From positions 186,001-250,000 of the forward strand of contig NZ_JAOWIF010000033.1 in assembly GCF_030332225.1 (NCBI RefSeq): a stretch of DNA of 64,000 nucleotides. Reading direction: 5' to 3'. The position numbers were made by a program, and so were the translations under genes. Below are positions 30,970 to 40,338 of the stretch, piece after piece; positions within the stretch are counted from its first letter, which is position 1; each line of letters opens with the position of its first letter. Source of the stretch: Citrobacter sp. Cu233 (lineage in GTDB: Bacteria > Pseudomonadota > Gammaproteobacteria > Enterobacterales > Enterobacteriaceae). Under the pieces are notes generated by a model. The model was not told the origin of the DNA. It searched no databases and saw nothing but the letters and a program-made list of their open reading frames with translations.

Positions 30970-31935
30970 ATGAAAACGACGCCTGTAGGTAAAAAGCATC
31001 GCCAGCCTCTTGAGGGCTGGCCTTCTGTTGAAGATCTTTTCGTTTTTGTCACCGTTGCCCGCAACGGTGGATTTGCCCGGGCAGCGCTGGAGCTGGGGCT
31101 ATCCCCCTCCTATATCAGCAAACGTATCGCTATTCTTGAAAAATGCCTCAACATCCGGCTTTTTTTCCGTAATAACAGAGTGATGCGTCTCACTCCGGAA
31201 GGTGAAAATGCGCTGGATGGGGCGATGCAGGTCGTCAGTGAAATGGATGGCTTTGTCAGTCGTCTGGATAATCAACGTGGCGTGTTGGCGGGTCATATCA
31301 CCATCAACTGCTCATTTGGTTTTGGGCATAAATATGTCGCAGAGGCGCTGTCGTCATTTATGATCGCCTACCCTGATATCACGGTAAAACTCATGCTAAC
31401 AGATCGTGAAGTGGATCTTGTGGAGGAGGGAGTCGATATTGAGATTCGTGTTGGGGATGACATCAATGAATTGTATATCGCAAGGCAATTGGCCACTAAT
31501 CGCCGGATCCTTTGTGCTTCCCCTGAGTATCTCGAACGCCACGGTAAACCAGAGTCTGTTAGTGCGCTTGTGCAACATGATTGCCTGATGATTCAGGAAA
31601 AAAACTCGGCATTTGGCAACTGGATATTAACGGATGGCAGGCAGCAGACACATTGCCGACTAAACGGTTTTCATTCTTCCAACAGCGGTAGCGTGGTGCT
31701 CATTTGGGCACTGAAAGGTCATGGCATTACATTGCGATCGGAATGGGATGTTGCGCAGTATATTGCACGCGGTGAACTGGTTCACGTATTGTCCCAGTGG
31801 TATCAGGAAGCGAATATCTGGGCCGTATATACCCGGCGTTCATCAAGCTCTGATCGTATCAAAACCTGCATAGATTTCCTCACTGAATATTTCGCGCAAT
31901 GCTTGCCGGGCGGCAAAGCACTCGACAGATTGTAA
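30970..31935 (+). CDS. LysR-family regulator related to TtdR/DmlR
   Basis: A 321-residue LysR regulator with an N-terminal winged helix-turn-helix (about 20-80; RAALELGLSPSYISKRIAILE) and a periplasmic-binding-type effector domain. It shares many stretches with TtdR encoded at 46862 in this window: CSFGFG, RILCA.P.YL, HDCL, SSNSG and LRSEWDV. TtdR and its relative DmlR sense tartrate or malate, so a hydroxy-dicarboxylate effector is plausible. Unusually for a LysR gene it is last in the same-strand cluster, 33 bp after the hydrolase, rather than divergent. Confidence 0.88.
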   Translation: MKTTPVGKKHRQPLEGWPSVEDLFVFVTVARNGGFARAALELGLSPSYISKRIAILEKCLNIRLFFRNNRVMRLTPEGENALDGAMQVVSEMDGFVSRLDNQRGVLAGHITINCSFGFGHKYVAEALSSFMIAYPDITVKLMLTDREVDLVEEGVDIEIRVGDDINELYIARQLATNRRILCASPEYLERHGKPESVSALVQHDCLMIQEKNSAFGNWILTDGRQQTHCRLNGFHSSNSGSVVLIWALKGHGITLRSEWDVAQYIARGELVHVLSQWYQEANIWAVYTRRSSSSDRIKTCIDFLTEYFAQCLPGGKALDRL

Positions 31936-31959
31936 GCAGTAGGCTGGCGCCGGATGCTC

Positions 31960-32142
31960 TTACTTACGTTTACTGTTGGGTGTTCTTTTTGCCAGCACCC
32001 AGTGGCTTTTAGGACTTTGCGTTGGTGGCGCGGTTTTGTTGTCCGCGATAGTGGCAAAGTTATCTTTTACCCCACCACGTGGCCCGACCTCCACATAGAT
32101 ACCTCCGTTGTTACCGGAGTTCTCACCTGGTTTTAGCGTCAT
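31960..32142 (-). CDS. YjzC-family small protein
   Basis: A 60-residue hydrophilic protein. AGGAGGT lies 5 bases before the ATG at 32142, a near-perfect ribosome-binding site that supports a real gene. The N-terminus LKPGENSGNNGGIYVEVGPRGG and the C-terminal SHWVLAKRTPNSKRK resemble Bacillus YjzC (KPGEKAPNNGVYVEIG...WTYKRKP). The function of the family is unknown. It is convergent with the LysR gene and lies 160 bp from tRNA-Ile2. Confidence 0.75.
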   Translation of the reverse strand: MTLKPGENSGNNGGIYVEVGPRGGVKDNFATIADNKTAPPTQSPKSHWVLAKRTPNSKRK

Positions 32143-32303
32143 ATTTTACCTCCTGATTTTTGGGTGACGATTATCGGAGGTTGAGGGGAAGATTAATATC
32201 GACCAGATGGCGTTGGCTGAAAGGCATAAACACTGGGGGTAACTTATGAGAGGAATAATCGGTACTAAAAAGGGCCTGCAATTTCTCGCAAGCCCTTGAA
32301 ATT

Positions 32304-32379
32304 TGGTGGCCCCTGCTGGACTTGAACCAGCGACCAAGCGATTATGAGTCGCCTGCTCTAACCACTGAGCTAAGGGGCC
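32304..32379 (-). tRNA. ileX: tRNA-Ile2 (CAU anticodon)
   Basis: A 76-nt gene with the encoded CCA end. The minus strand starts GGCCCCTTAGCTCAG, and the anticodon loop CTCATAATC carries CAT. The acceptor GGCCCCT pairs with AGGGGCC and the T-arm is CTGGTTCAAGTCCAG. A CAT anticodon in this location (beside mug/rpoD) is ileX, in which TilS converts C34 to lysidine so that AUA is read as isoleucine. A methionine tRNA would look alike by anticodon alone; gene order decides. Confidence 0.93.
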
Positions 32380-32503
32380 GTGGCGGTGGATTATAAAGTA
32401 ACTCCGCGTTGCAATCCAGATATAAGCGTACGGATGCTGTTTTTATAAACAATGTATTTTCAGTCCGTTATACTTGTCCCTTGATGTATTGTTCGGAGTA
32501 ATT

Positions 32504-33010
32504 ATGGTTAAGGACATACTGGCGCCGGGGCTGCGGGTGGTATTTTGCGGCATCAATCCGGGGCTGTCTTCTGCGGGGACCGGCTTCCCATTCGCGCATC
32601 CGGCTAACCGCTTCTGGAAGGTTATCCATCAGGCGGGATTTACCGAACGCCAGCTAAAGCCGGAAGAGGCGCAACACCTACTGGACTTCCGCTGCGGTGT
32701 CACCAAATTCGTCGACAGACCAACGGTACAGGCCAATGAGGTTAAGCTACAGGAGATGCGTAGCGGTGGCCGTAAGCTCATCGGGAAGATAGAAGAGTAC
32801 CAGCCAGATGCGCTCGCAATCCTCGGGAAGCAGGCATTTGAGCAGGGGTTCAGTCAACGTGGCGCGCAGTGGGGAAAACAGACACTGACGATTGGTGCAA
32901 CGCAGATTTGGGTATTGCCGAACCCCAGTGGGTTAAGCCGTATGACGCTGGATACGTTAGTGGGAGCGTATCGGGAGTTGAATGACGCGCTAATTATGCG
33001 CGGGCTGTAA
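32504..33010 (+). CDS. mug: G/U mismatch-specific DNA glycosylase
   Basis: Excises uracil or ethenocytosine opposite guanine. With the ATG at 32504, preceded by GGAG, it has 168 residues, as in E. coli. The catalytic motif GINPGLSSA (with N18) and the intercalating wedge NPSGLSR are present. Ten additional in-frame codons upstream from a TTG lack a ribosome-binding site. It is convergent with rpoD. Confidence 0.95.
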   Translation: MVKDILAPGLRVVFCGINPGLSSAGTGFPFAHPANRFWKVIHQAGFTERQLKPEEAQHLLDFRCGVTKFVDRPTVQANEVKLQEMRSGGRKLIGKIEEYQPDALAILGKQAFEQGFSQRGAQWGKQTLTIGATQIWVLPNPSGLSRMTLDTLVGAYRELNDALIMRGL

Positions 33011-33015
33011 ATAAA

Positions 33016-33037
33016 AACGCCACCTTGCGGTGGCGTT
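33016..33037. terminator. Bidirectional terminator between mug and rpoD
   Basis: AACGCCACC and GGTGGCGTT form a perfect 9-bp stem with loop TTGC. It has AAAAA on the left and TTT on the right, so it can serve both mug (plus strand) and the rpsU-dnaG-rpoD operon (minus strand). Confidence 0.85.
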
Positions 33038-33061
33038 TATGCTTATACGGCTGTAACGAGA

Positions 33062-34909
33062 TTAATCGTCGAGGAAGCTGCGCAGTACTTCAGAACGGCT
33101 CGGGTGACGCAGTTTGCGTAACGCCTTCGCTTCGATCTGACGGATACGTTCGCGGGTAACGTCGAACTGTTTACCGACTTCTTCCAGCGTATGGTCAGTG
33201 TTCATATCGATACCGAAACGCATACGCAGAACTTTCGCTTCACGTGCGGTAAGCCCAGCCAGAACGTCGTGCGTTGCAGCACGCAGGCTCTCAGTGGTGG
33301 CAGAATCCAGCGGCAGTTCGAGGGTGGTATCCTCGATGAAATCTCCCAGATGCGAATCTTCATCGTCGCCGATCGGCGTTTCCATGGAGATAGGCTCTTT
33401 AGCGATCTTCAGCACTTTACGGATCTTGTCTTCCGGCATCAGCATACGTTCAGCCAGTTCTTCCGGCGTCGGTTCGCGACCCATCTCTTGCAGCATCTGG
33501 CGGGAGATACGGTTGAGCTTGTTGATGGTCTCAATCATATGTACCGGGATACGGATGGTACGCGCCTGATCCGCGATCGAACGGGTGATCGCCTGACGGA
33601 TCCACCAGGTTGCATAGGTGGAGAACTTGTAACCACGACGGTATTCAAACTTATCAACCGCTTTCATCAGACCGATGTTACCTTCCTGAATCAGATCCAG
33701 GAACTGCAGACCACGGTTGGTGTATTTCTTAGCGATGGAGATAACCAGACGTAAGTTTGCTTCAACCATCTCTTTTTTCGCACGGCGGGCTTTCGCTTCA
33801 CCGATGGACATACGACGGTTGATGTCTTTAACCTGCTCGATGGTCAGGCCGGTTTCTTCTTCAATTTGCTGCAGTTTCTGCAGGCCGCGGTGAACATCAT
33901 CTGCCACATCGTGCAGTTTTTCAGACCACGGTTTGTTCATCGCGATTGCCGCGTTGAACCAGGTTTCGCTGGTTTCGTTGCCGGTGAACAGAGTGATGAA
34001 GTTCTTCTTCGGCATTTTGCACTGCTCAACGCAGAGCTTCATGATCAGACGTTCCTGAGTACGCACGCGGTCCATCATGACGCGCATGCTGTTTACCAGG
34101 TAGTCGAACTGTTTTGGCACCAGGCGGAACTGTTTGAATACTTCAGACAGCTTCTGAATTTCTTCCTGCGCGGCTGCATGGCTGCGGCCTTTCGCTTTGA
34201 TCGTGTCGCGGGTGATTTCGTACTGGGTACGCAGTTCACCGAATTTCTCGCGCGCTAATTCAGGGTCGATGCTGTTGTCGTCGTCGCTGCTGTCGTCGTC
34301 GCCGTCTTCTTCATCTTCGTCTTCGTCGTCATCCATCTCTTCCTGAGAGAGTTCAGAGCCGACGTGGGTCGCGGTTGGCGCCATGTCTTCTTCTGCGTTC
34401 GGATCGACAAAGCCGGTGATCAGATCGGAAAGACGAGCTTCTTCAGCTTCTACGCGATCGTATTGCTCAAGCAGATAGGTGATGGCTTCCGGGTATTCGG
34501 CAACGGAGCATTGAACCTGGTTAATCCCGTCTTCGATGCGCTTAGCGATGTCGATTTCGCCTTCACGGGTTAACAGTTCAACGGTACCCATTTCGCGCAT
34601 GTACATGCGGACCGGGTCAGTTGTACGACCGATTTCGGATTCAACGCTGGACAGGACCTGGGCAGCCGCTTCTTCCGCGTCTTCATCGGTACTGTTGGAG
34701 GTTTCGGCAAGCAGCAGATCATCGGCATCCGGTGCTTCTTCCATCACCTGAATACCCATGTCATTGATCATTTGGATGATGTCTTCGATTTGATCTGAAT
34801 CGACGATATCTTCCGGCAGATGGTCATTGACCTCGGCATAGGTCAGATAGCCTTGCTCCTTACCACGTTGGACAAGAAGCTTCAGCTGTGACTGCGGGTT
34901 TTGCTCCAT
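33062..34909 (-). CDS. rpoD: RNA polymerase primary sigma factor (sigma-70)
   Basis: Directs RNA polymerase to housekeeping promoters. With the ATG at 34909 it has 615 residues, two more than E. coli. Region 1.1 is at the N-terminus; the acidic non-conserved insert is seen as [19 protein letters not shown] (about 185-205); region 2 has [24 protein letters not shown]; region 4.2 has [32 protein letters not shown]. It is the last gene of the macromolecular-synthesis operon rpsU-dnaG-rpoD. Confidence 0.98.
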   Translation of the reverse strand: MEQNPQSQLKLLVQRGKEQGYLTYAEVNDHLPEDIVDSDQIEDIIQMINDMGIQVMEEAPDADDLLLAETSNSTDEDAEEAAAQVLSSVESEIGRTTDPVRMYMREMGTVELLTREGEIDIAKRIEDGINQVQCSVAEYPEAITYLLEQYDRVEAEEARLSDLITGFVDPNAEEDMAPTATHVGSELSQEEMDDDEDEDEEDGDDDSSDDDNSIDPELAREKFGELRTQYEITRDTIKAKGRSHAAAQEEIQKLSEVFKQFRLVPKQFDYLVNSMRVMMDRVRTQERLIMKLCVEQCKMPKKNFITLFTGNETSETWFNAAIAMNKPWSEKLHDVADDVHRGLQKLQQIEEETGLTIEQVKDINRRMSIGEAKARRAKKEMVEANLRLVISIAKKYTNRGLQFLDLIQEGNIGLMKAVDKFEYRRGYKFSTYATWWIRQAITRSIADQARTIRIPVHMIETINKLNRISRQMLQEMGREPTPEELAERMLMPEDKIRKVLKIAKEPISMETPIGDDEDSHLGDFIEDTTLELPLDSATTESLRAATHDVLAGLTAREAKVLRMRFGIDMNTDHTLEEVGKQFDVTRERIRQIEAKALRKLRHPSRSEVLRSFLDD

Positions 34910-35074
34910 AAGACGGTATCCACACTTAATTCGTTTGATTGGTGTTGGGCGGTAAAACCGCCAACGGCAAAACGAGGGCATACTTATATTTTGCCGCTGC
35001 CTCTCCGTGCGGCTGTCGGGGGCTTCCCGATCGATATTCGGCAGTTAAGCCGTTAAATACTGTTGTCTTTCAGT

Positions 35075-36820
35075 TTATTTCTTGGCCAGTTCCTGGTTCA
35101 GCGTCCAGAGTTCCCGGCGTTCTTCGCTGCTTAAACCGTGTGTGCGCTCACGAGCTATCAACTCTTCCTGGCGCAGTTCAAGCATCGAATCAAACATATG
35201 GTTGAGTGAGTCGGTGAAGGTTTTTTCTGCGATATCTTTATCTGCTATATCGTCCCACATCGACAGTTTTTCAAGGGTCGCAGCATCATTTGTACCGCGA
35301 TAGTGCTCTAAAAGTTGTCCGGTGGTCAGACCTGGCTGAGACAGACAAGTGTTGACCAGTTCTCTGAATAAGCCAAGTCCAGGCAGCCTATTTTGATCCA
35401 GTGCGCCTAACGGCGGAACCAGCGGGGCCAAATCCGGGTTTTGCACCAGTAACCCTATAAGTATACGCATGGTCGTACGTTTTAGCTGTGGAACAGGGCG
35501 GGAAGCCCCATTTTCTGCCAGTTTTGGCATTAAACGTTCAAGCTGGCTGTCATCCAGGATGCCGAGCTTGTTCCCTAACTCCTGTCGCAGATAAATGCGC
35601 AACGTTTCGCCTGGAACCTGAGTGATCAGCGGTAGCGCCAGCGTACTGAGCTGTGCGCGCCCGTCCGGGGTACTCAAATCGACCTGCGGCAACAGGCTGT
35701 TGAACAAAAATGCGGAGAGCGGTAAAGCCTGCTCCATTCGGGCTTCGAAAGCCTCTTTCCCTTCTTTACGCACCAGCGTATCGGGGTCTTCGCCGTCAGG
35801 TAAAAACATAAAACGTAGCTGGCGGCCGTCTGTCATATAAGGCAGTGCGGTTTCCAGCGCGCGCCATGCTGCGTCGCGCCCGGCGCGGTCACCGTCGTAG
35901 CAGCAGATGACGTTGTTCGTCGCACGGAACAACAGCTGAATGTGATCGGCGGTGGTTGACGTCCCCAGGGATGCCACGGCGTAGTTAATGCCGTATTGCG
36001 CCAGGGCGACCACATCCATATAGCCTTCGACCACTAACAGACGCTGCGGATCGGCGTTATCCTGTTGGGCTTCATAAAGGCCATACAACTGGCGACCTTT
36101 ATGGAAAATATCGGTTTCCGGGGAGTTCAGGTACTTCGGCAGGGCATCGCCCAGCACACGTCCACCAAAACCAATGACCCGGCCACGTTTATCACGAATG
36201 GGGAACATCACCCGTTCGCGGAAGCGATCGTAACTGCGTCCTTGATCGTTGGTGACCAACATTCCCGCGTCGATCAGCGATTTGCGATTCTCGGGATTGC
36301 CGCCAAACCGTTTCAGGACGTTGTCCCAACCGGGGGGCGCAAAACCAATGGCAAAACGGGTGATAACGTCGCTACTTAATCCTCGCTTTTCCAGGTACTG
36401 GCGCGCAGGGGTAGCGGCGGGTTGCATCAAAGACTGTTGATAAAAAGTGTTCAGGCCGTCCATCAATTGATAAAGACTTTGCCGTTGATGGCGCTCTATC
36501 TGACTGGGGCCACTGCCTGCTTCATAGGGCACTTCTAAGTTGTGCATTGCGGCCAGTTCTTCGACGGTTTCCACGAACTCGAGCTTGTCGTAGTTCATGA
36601 GAAAGTCGACGGCGTTGCCGTGTGCACCACACCCAAAGCAGTGATAAAACTGTTTTTCACCGTTTACGGTGAAAGAGGGGGTTTTTTCGTTATGGAACGG
36701 ACAGCACGCGTGATAATTTTTGCCCTGCTTTTTCAGCTTTACCCGCGCGTCGATGAGATCGACAATGTCGGTTCTTGCCAGCAGGTCATTAATGAATACG
36801 CGAGGAATTCGTCCAGCCAT
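35075..36820 (-). CDS. dnaG: DNA primase
   Basis: Makes RNA primers for replication. The 581-residue protein has the N-terminal CHC2 zinc finger (CCPFHNEKTPSF...FYHCFGCGAHG; ligands C40, H43, C61, C64), the TOPRIM catalytic core (VVEGYMDVVAL; CYDGDRAGRDAA) and the C-terminal helicase-binding domain. Length equals E. coli. It lies between rpsU and rpoD; the ERIC element and terminator T1 upstream may reduce its level relative to rpsU. Confidence 0.98.
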   Translation of the reverse strand: MAGRIPRVFINDLLARTDIVDLIDARVKLKKQGKNYHACCPFHNEKTPSFTVNGEKQFYHCFGCGAHGNAVDFLMNYDKLEFVETVEELAAMHNLEVPYEAGSGPSQIERHQRQSLYQLMDGLNTFYQQSLMQPAATPARQYLEKRGLSSDVITRFAIGFAPPGWDNVLKRFGGNPENRKSLIDAGMLVTNDQGRSYDRFRERVMFPIRDKRGRVIGFGGRVLGDALPKYLNSPETDIFHKGRQLYGLYEAQQDNADPQRLLVVEGYMDVVALAQYGINYAVASLGTSTTADHIQLLFRATNNVICCYDGDRAGRDAAWRALETALPYMTDGRQLRFMFLPDGEDPDTLVRKEGKEAFEARMEQALPLSAFLFNSLLPQVDLSTPDGRAQLSTLALPLITQVPGETLRIYLRQELGNKLGILDDSQLERLMPKLAENGASRPVPQLKRTTMRILIGLLVQNPDLAPLVPPLGALDQNRLPGLGLFRELVNTCLSQPGLTTGQLLEHYRGTNDAATLEKLSMWDDIADKDIAEKTFTDSLNHMFDSMLELRQEELIARERTHGLSSEERRELWTLNQELAKK

Positions 36821-36845
36821 ATGCCCCTGTTTTTTTGATGACTCA

Positions 36846-36972
36846 TATACACAAAATCATTCAGGATGCATCAAGGCGGCAAGGGAGCGAATCCTCAGGA
36901 GCGTACATTAGTACGTGACTGGGGTGAGCGACTGCAGCCAACACAGAGGCAGCTTGAATGATGACGTGTATA
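36846..36972. repeat. ERIC (IRU) element between rpsU and dnaG
   Basis: This 127-bp element matches the enterobacterial repetitive intergenic consensus in length and sequence: terminal TATA ends, AAGGCGGCAAGGGAGCGAAT, the central inverted repeat CAGGAGCGTAC/GTACGTGACTG, GGGGTGAGCG and CAGCTTGAATGATGACG. It lies inside the transcribed rpsU-dnaG spacer, so it is part of the operon mRNA and can fold there. Confidence 0.9.
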
Positions 36973-36983
36973 AACGAAAATAA

Positions 36984-37010
36984 GCCGCGCATTCCTTCCG
37001 GAAGCACGGC
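36984..37010 (-). terminator. Terminator T1 between rpsU and dnaG
   Basis: On the minus strand GCCGTGC pairs with GCGCGGC and the inner TTCC pairs with GGAA, followed by TTATTTTCG. It corresponds to the internal terminator of the E. coli operon, which lets most transcripts end after rpsU. Confidence 0.75.
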
Positions 37011-37058
37011 CTTACAACTACAACTCAGTCTGAATTGAGAGCGTTGGCTCTCAATGGA

Positions 37059-37323
<265 letters not shown>

Positions 37324-37510
37324 CTTATTTCAAAATGGTGCGGAATTTTACTGCAATTGCTGCTGCTTTGTAAAGCACCGACGCGATTTTGAAAGGGACT
37401 TTTATAAGGACAAGGAGTATACACGAGCGGAACTCCTGGGGCGAACAAAGTTTTACATCAACCCGCATTGGTCCTACACTGCGCGGTAATAGAGCGAGGT
37501 AAAACAAGTC

Positions 37511-38524
37511 ATGCGTGTATTGGGCATTGAAACATCCTGCGATGAAACCGGCATCGCCATTTACGACGATGAAAAAGGTCTTTTAGCCAACCAATTGTAT
37601 AGTCAGGTGAAATTACATGCTGACTACGGCGGCGTGGTGCCAGAACTGGCTTCGCGCGATCATGTGCGTAAAACCGTACCGCTGATCCAGGCCGCGCTGA
37701 AAGAGGCGGGACTGACAGCCAAAGAGATTGACGCGGTAGCTTATACCGCAGGTCCTGGCCTGGTTGGTGCGCTGTTGGTCGGCGCAACCGTGGGGCGTTC
37801 GCTGGCATTTGCCTGGGGCGTTCCGGCAATTCCTGTACACCACATGGAAGGCCATCTGTTAGCCCCAATGCTGGAAGAAAATCCGCCTGCATTCCCGTTT
37901 GTCGCGCTACTGGTTTCCGGCGGTCATACTCAGCTGATTAGCGTCACCGGAATTGGCCAGTATGAACTGCTGGGCGAATCGATTGATGATGCGGCAGGTG
38001 AAGCATTCGATAAAACTGCCAAGCTGCTGGGGCTGGATTATCCTGGTGGTCCAATGCTGTCAAAACTGGCATCACAGGGCGTCGAAAAGCGTTTTGTCTT
38101 CCCGCGTCCAATGACTGACCGCCCGGGGCTGGATTTCAGCTTCTCTGGTCTGAAAACGTTTGCTGCGAATACCATTCGCAATAACGAAAATGACGATCAG
38201 ACTCGCGCAGATATCGCCCGAGCCTTTGAAGATGCGGTAGTCGATACGCTGATGATCAAGTGCAAGCGCGCACTGGATCAAACCGGTTTTAAACGTCTGG
38301 TGATGGCGGGGGGCGTCAGTGCGAACCGTACGCTGCGTGCAAAGCTGGCCGAGATGATGCAAAAACGCCGTGGTGAAGTGTTCTATGCGCGTCCGGAATT
38401 TTGCACTGACAACGGGGCAATGATCGCCTATGCCGGCATGGTGCGTTTTAAAGCTGGCGCGACGGCCGACCTTGGCGTGACGGTACGTCCACGCTGGCCG
38501 CTGGCGGAATTACCGGCGGCATAA
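37511..38524 (+). CDS. tsaD: tRNA N6-threonylcarbamoyladenosine transferase
   Basis: Catalytic partner of TsaB/TsaE that places the threonylcarbamoyl group on A37 of ANN-decoding tRNAs. The 337-residue protein has the ASKHA start [15 protein letters not shown], the metal ligands in HHMEGH (H111, H115) and the phosphate loops [11 protein letters not shown] and [13 protein letters not shown]. It is divergent from rpsU, as in all enterobacteria. Confidence 0.97.
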   Translation: MRVLGIETSCDETGIAIYDDEKGLLANQLYSQVKLHADYGGVVPELASRDHVRKTVPLIQAALKEAGLTAKEIDAVAYTAGPGLVGALLVGATVGRSLAFAWGVPAIPVHHMEGHLLAPMLEENPPAFPFVALLVSGGHTQLISVTGIGQYELLGESIDDAAGEAFDKTAKLLGLDYPGGPMLSKLASQGVEKRFVFPRPMTDRPGLDFSFSGLKTFAANTIRNNENDDQTRADIARAFEDAVVDTLMIKCKRALDQTGFKRLVMAGGVSANRTLRAKLAEMMQKRRGEVFYARPEFCTDNGAMIAYAGMVRFKAGATADLGVTVRPRWPLAELPAA

Positions 38525-38540
38525 GCTCACAATATCGTAG

Positions 38541-38566
38541 GCCCGGGAAGCGCAGTGCCACCGGGC
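38541..38566. repeat. REP-like palindrome between tsaD and ureG
   Basis: GCCCGG...CCGGGC with inner TGCCACCGGGCAAT is a REP variant lying between convergent tsaD and the urease cluster. It marks the right border of the tsaD backbone segment. Confidence 0.6.
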
Positions 38567-38572
38567 AATACG

Positions 38573-39190
38573 CTACATCCGCAGCATCCCCTTCTCTTCC
38601 AGAAACGCGATAATGGTTTCCAGACCCTCTCCGGATTTTAAGTTGCTGAATGTCCATGGCCGCTCGCCGCGCATGCGCAGGGTATCGCGTTCCATGACCT
38701 CCAGCGAGGCACCTACGTAGGGTGCCAGATCGGTTTTGTTGATCACCAGAAAATCAGATTTTGTGATCCCAGGGCCACCTTTGCGCGGGATCTTTTCGCC
38801 CTCGGCAACGTCGATCACGTAGATCGTCAGGTCGGCCAGTTCCGGACTAAAGGTGGCACTCAGGTTATCGCCGCCACTTTCCACGAAGATCAGATCCAGA
38901 TTACCAAATTTGTCGCTCAGCGCTTCAACTGCCGCCAGGTTCATTGACGCATCTTCACGGATTGCGGTATGTGGGCAGCCGCCGGTTTCCACGCCGACAA
39001 TCCGTTCAGGCTCCAGTGCGCCAGCCTCGGTGAGAATGCGCTGATCTTCTTTGGTGTAGATATCGTTGGTCACGACGGCAAGTTGCCAGGTGTTGCGCAT
39101 GGCTTTGCATAATGCCTCCAGTAGCGCGGTTTTTCCGGAACCCACCGGGCCGCCTACGCCCACGCGCAGGGGGTGTTTGTGTGCACTCAT
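38573..39190 (-). CDS. ureG: Urease accessory GTPase UreG
   Basis: SIMIBI-class GTPase that drives nickel delivery to apo-urease. The 205-residue protein shows the P-loop [11 protein letters not shown] (residues 12-22), the nickel-binding CPH motif in [27 protein letters not shown] and the base-recognition NKTD. Last gene of ureDABCEFG, 9 bp after ureF. Confidence 0.96.
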   Translation of the reverse strand: MSAHKHPLRVGVGGPVGSGKTALLEALCKAMRNTWQLAVVTNDIYTKEDQRILTEAGALEPERIVGVETGGCPHTAIREDASMNLAAVEALSDKFGNLDLIFVESGGDNLSATFSPELADLTIYVIDVAEGEKIPRKGGPGITKSDFLVINKTDLAPYVGASLEVMERDTLRMRGERPWTFSNLKSGEGLETIIAFLEEKGMLRM

Positions 39191-39199
39191 GTTTTCTCC

Positions 39200-39871
39200 T
39201 CAGGAGCGGAATAGTCGGGAATATTGCGTTTCATGCCGGGCAGAGGCGATGGCGGCCAGTGGCGTAGAGGAGCCGAGACAAATGTCAGGGCAAGCCAGTG
39301 CCTGTGCCAGACCCTGCGCATAGCGATCGCAAAGCGAGATAATCAAGCGCTGCGCCGCCTGCTGACCAAAGGGGACCAGTTTGACGCCGGCCATCACCGC
39401 ACTTTCAATCCAGCTGTAGCCGAAGCTTAACGCCAGCTCTGTCAGTGGGATTTTCCAGCGCACGCCCAGCCAGGCCATGCCGCAAAGCTGGCTTTCACTA
39501 AAGAGCGCGCGCCATTGCGGGGAACAACCGGGCTCCCAGTCGGTGACCAGGCGCGTAAAGGCTATGCCCCGGCTGCGTTCTTCATCCCGCAGTTCGCGGG
39601 TTTCCCGACAGGCCAGCAGGTAAGCAGTCCAGCGGCGCGCGGCGGCGAGATCGTCCTGCTCACAGGCGCGATACAATCTCGCCAGCAGCGGCATGTCGAC
39701 GGTAAAAAAATTGTGCTCCATCTGCTGGATTTGCCAGTCAGAGAAGTCATCGACGCCTGTCACCCAGCCGATCTCGACCGCCCACTCCAGCCCCTGGGAC
39801 CAGGTAAACGCTCCCACCGGTAAACTGCTGCTGGCAAGCTGCATCAGGCGCAGCTGTTGGGTGCTATGCAT
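39200..39871 (-). CDS. ureF: Urease accessory protein UreF
   Basis: Helical GTPase-regulating protein that bridges UreG and the UreD-urease complex. It has 223 residues with family stretches [22 protein letters not shown] and [19 protein letters not shown]. Its ATG overlaps the ureE stop codon by one base (TGATG), so translation is coupled. Confidence 0.93.
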   Translation of the reverse strand: MHSTQQLRLMQLASSSLPVGAFTWSQGLEWAVEIGWVTGVDDFSDWQIQQMEHNFFTVDMPLLARLYRACEQDDLAAARRWTAYLLACRETRELRDEERSRGIAFTRLVTDWEPGCSPQWRALFSESQLCGMAWLGVRWKIPLTELALSFGYSWIESAVMAGVKLVPFGQQAAQRLIISLCDRYAQGLAQALACPDICLGSSTPLAAIASARHETQYSRLFRS

Positions 39872-40329
39872 CAGTGCGCATGACCGTGATGATGGCCGTG
39901 TGACTCGCTGGCATAAGCGCCAGCTTCCGGTTCAAACGGCAACTGGGCGAACGTGACCTCAAGGTTGAACTGGCGCAGCATATCGTCCAGCACATGATCG
40001 TGGTGGTAGCGCAATTCAGCGGGCAGGATTTGCAGAGGAACGTGGCGGTTGCCGAGGTGATAACAGGCTTTAGCGAGCAGGAAAGGATCGGCGCAGCGCA
40101 CGACAGAAACCGACTCCGGCGCGGCGATGACTTCGATGACTTCGCTGCCTTCGTCGTTGGTCAGCAGATCGCCGCCGCGCAACAGTAAGCCTCTCGGTAG
40201 CATCAGCCCGGCTTCGCGGCCGTCGTTCAACGCGACTCTGGCGCGACTTTTTACCCGAACATCAATGGGTAGCGTGACGCTTGCAGTGACAGGATGGGCG
40301 TGGTTAAGGCGTTGGGTCAGATAGATCAT
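39871..40329 (-). CDS. ureE: Urease nickel metallochaperone UreE
   Basis: Nickel-binding dimer that donates Ni to UreG. The 152-residue protein has the peptide-binding N-terminal domain, the metal-binding core RHVPLQIL...[11 protein letters not shown] and the short His-rich tail [11 protein letters not shown]. The ATG at 40329 is chosen because AAGGAG lies 5 bases upstream; an ATG at 40332 and a GTG at 40335 are in frame but too close to it. Confidence 0.93.
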   Translation of the reverse strand: MIYLTQRLNHAHPVTASVTLPIDVRVKSRARVALNDGREAGLMLPRGLLLRGGDLLTNDEGSEVIEVIAAPESVSVVRCADPFLLAKACYHLGNRHVPLQILPAELRYHHDHVLDDMLRQFNLEVTFAQLPFEPEAGAYASESHGHHHGHAH

Positions 40330-40338
40330 CATCACTCC

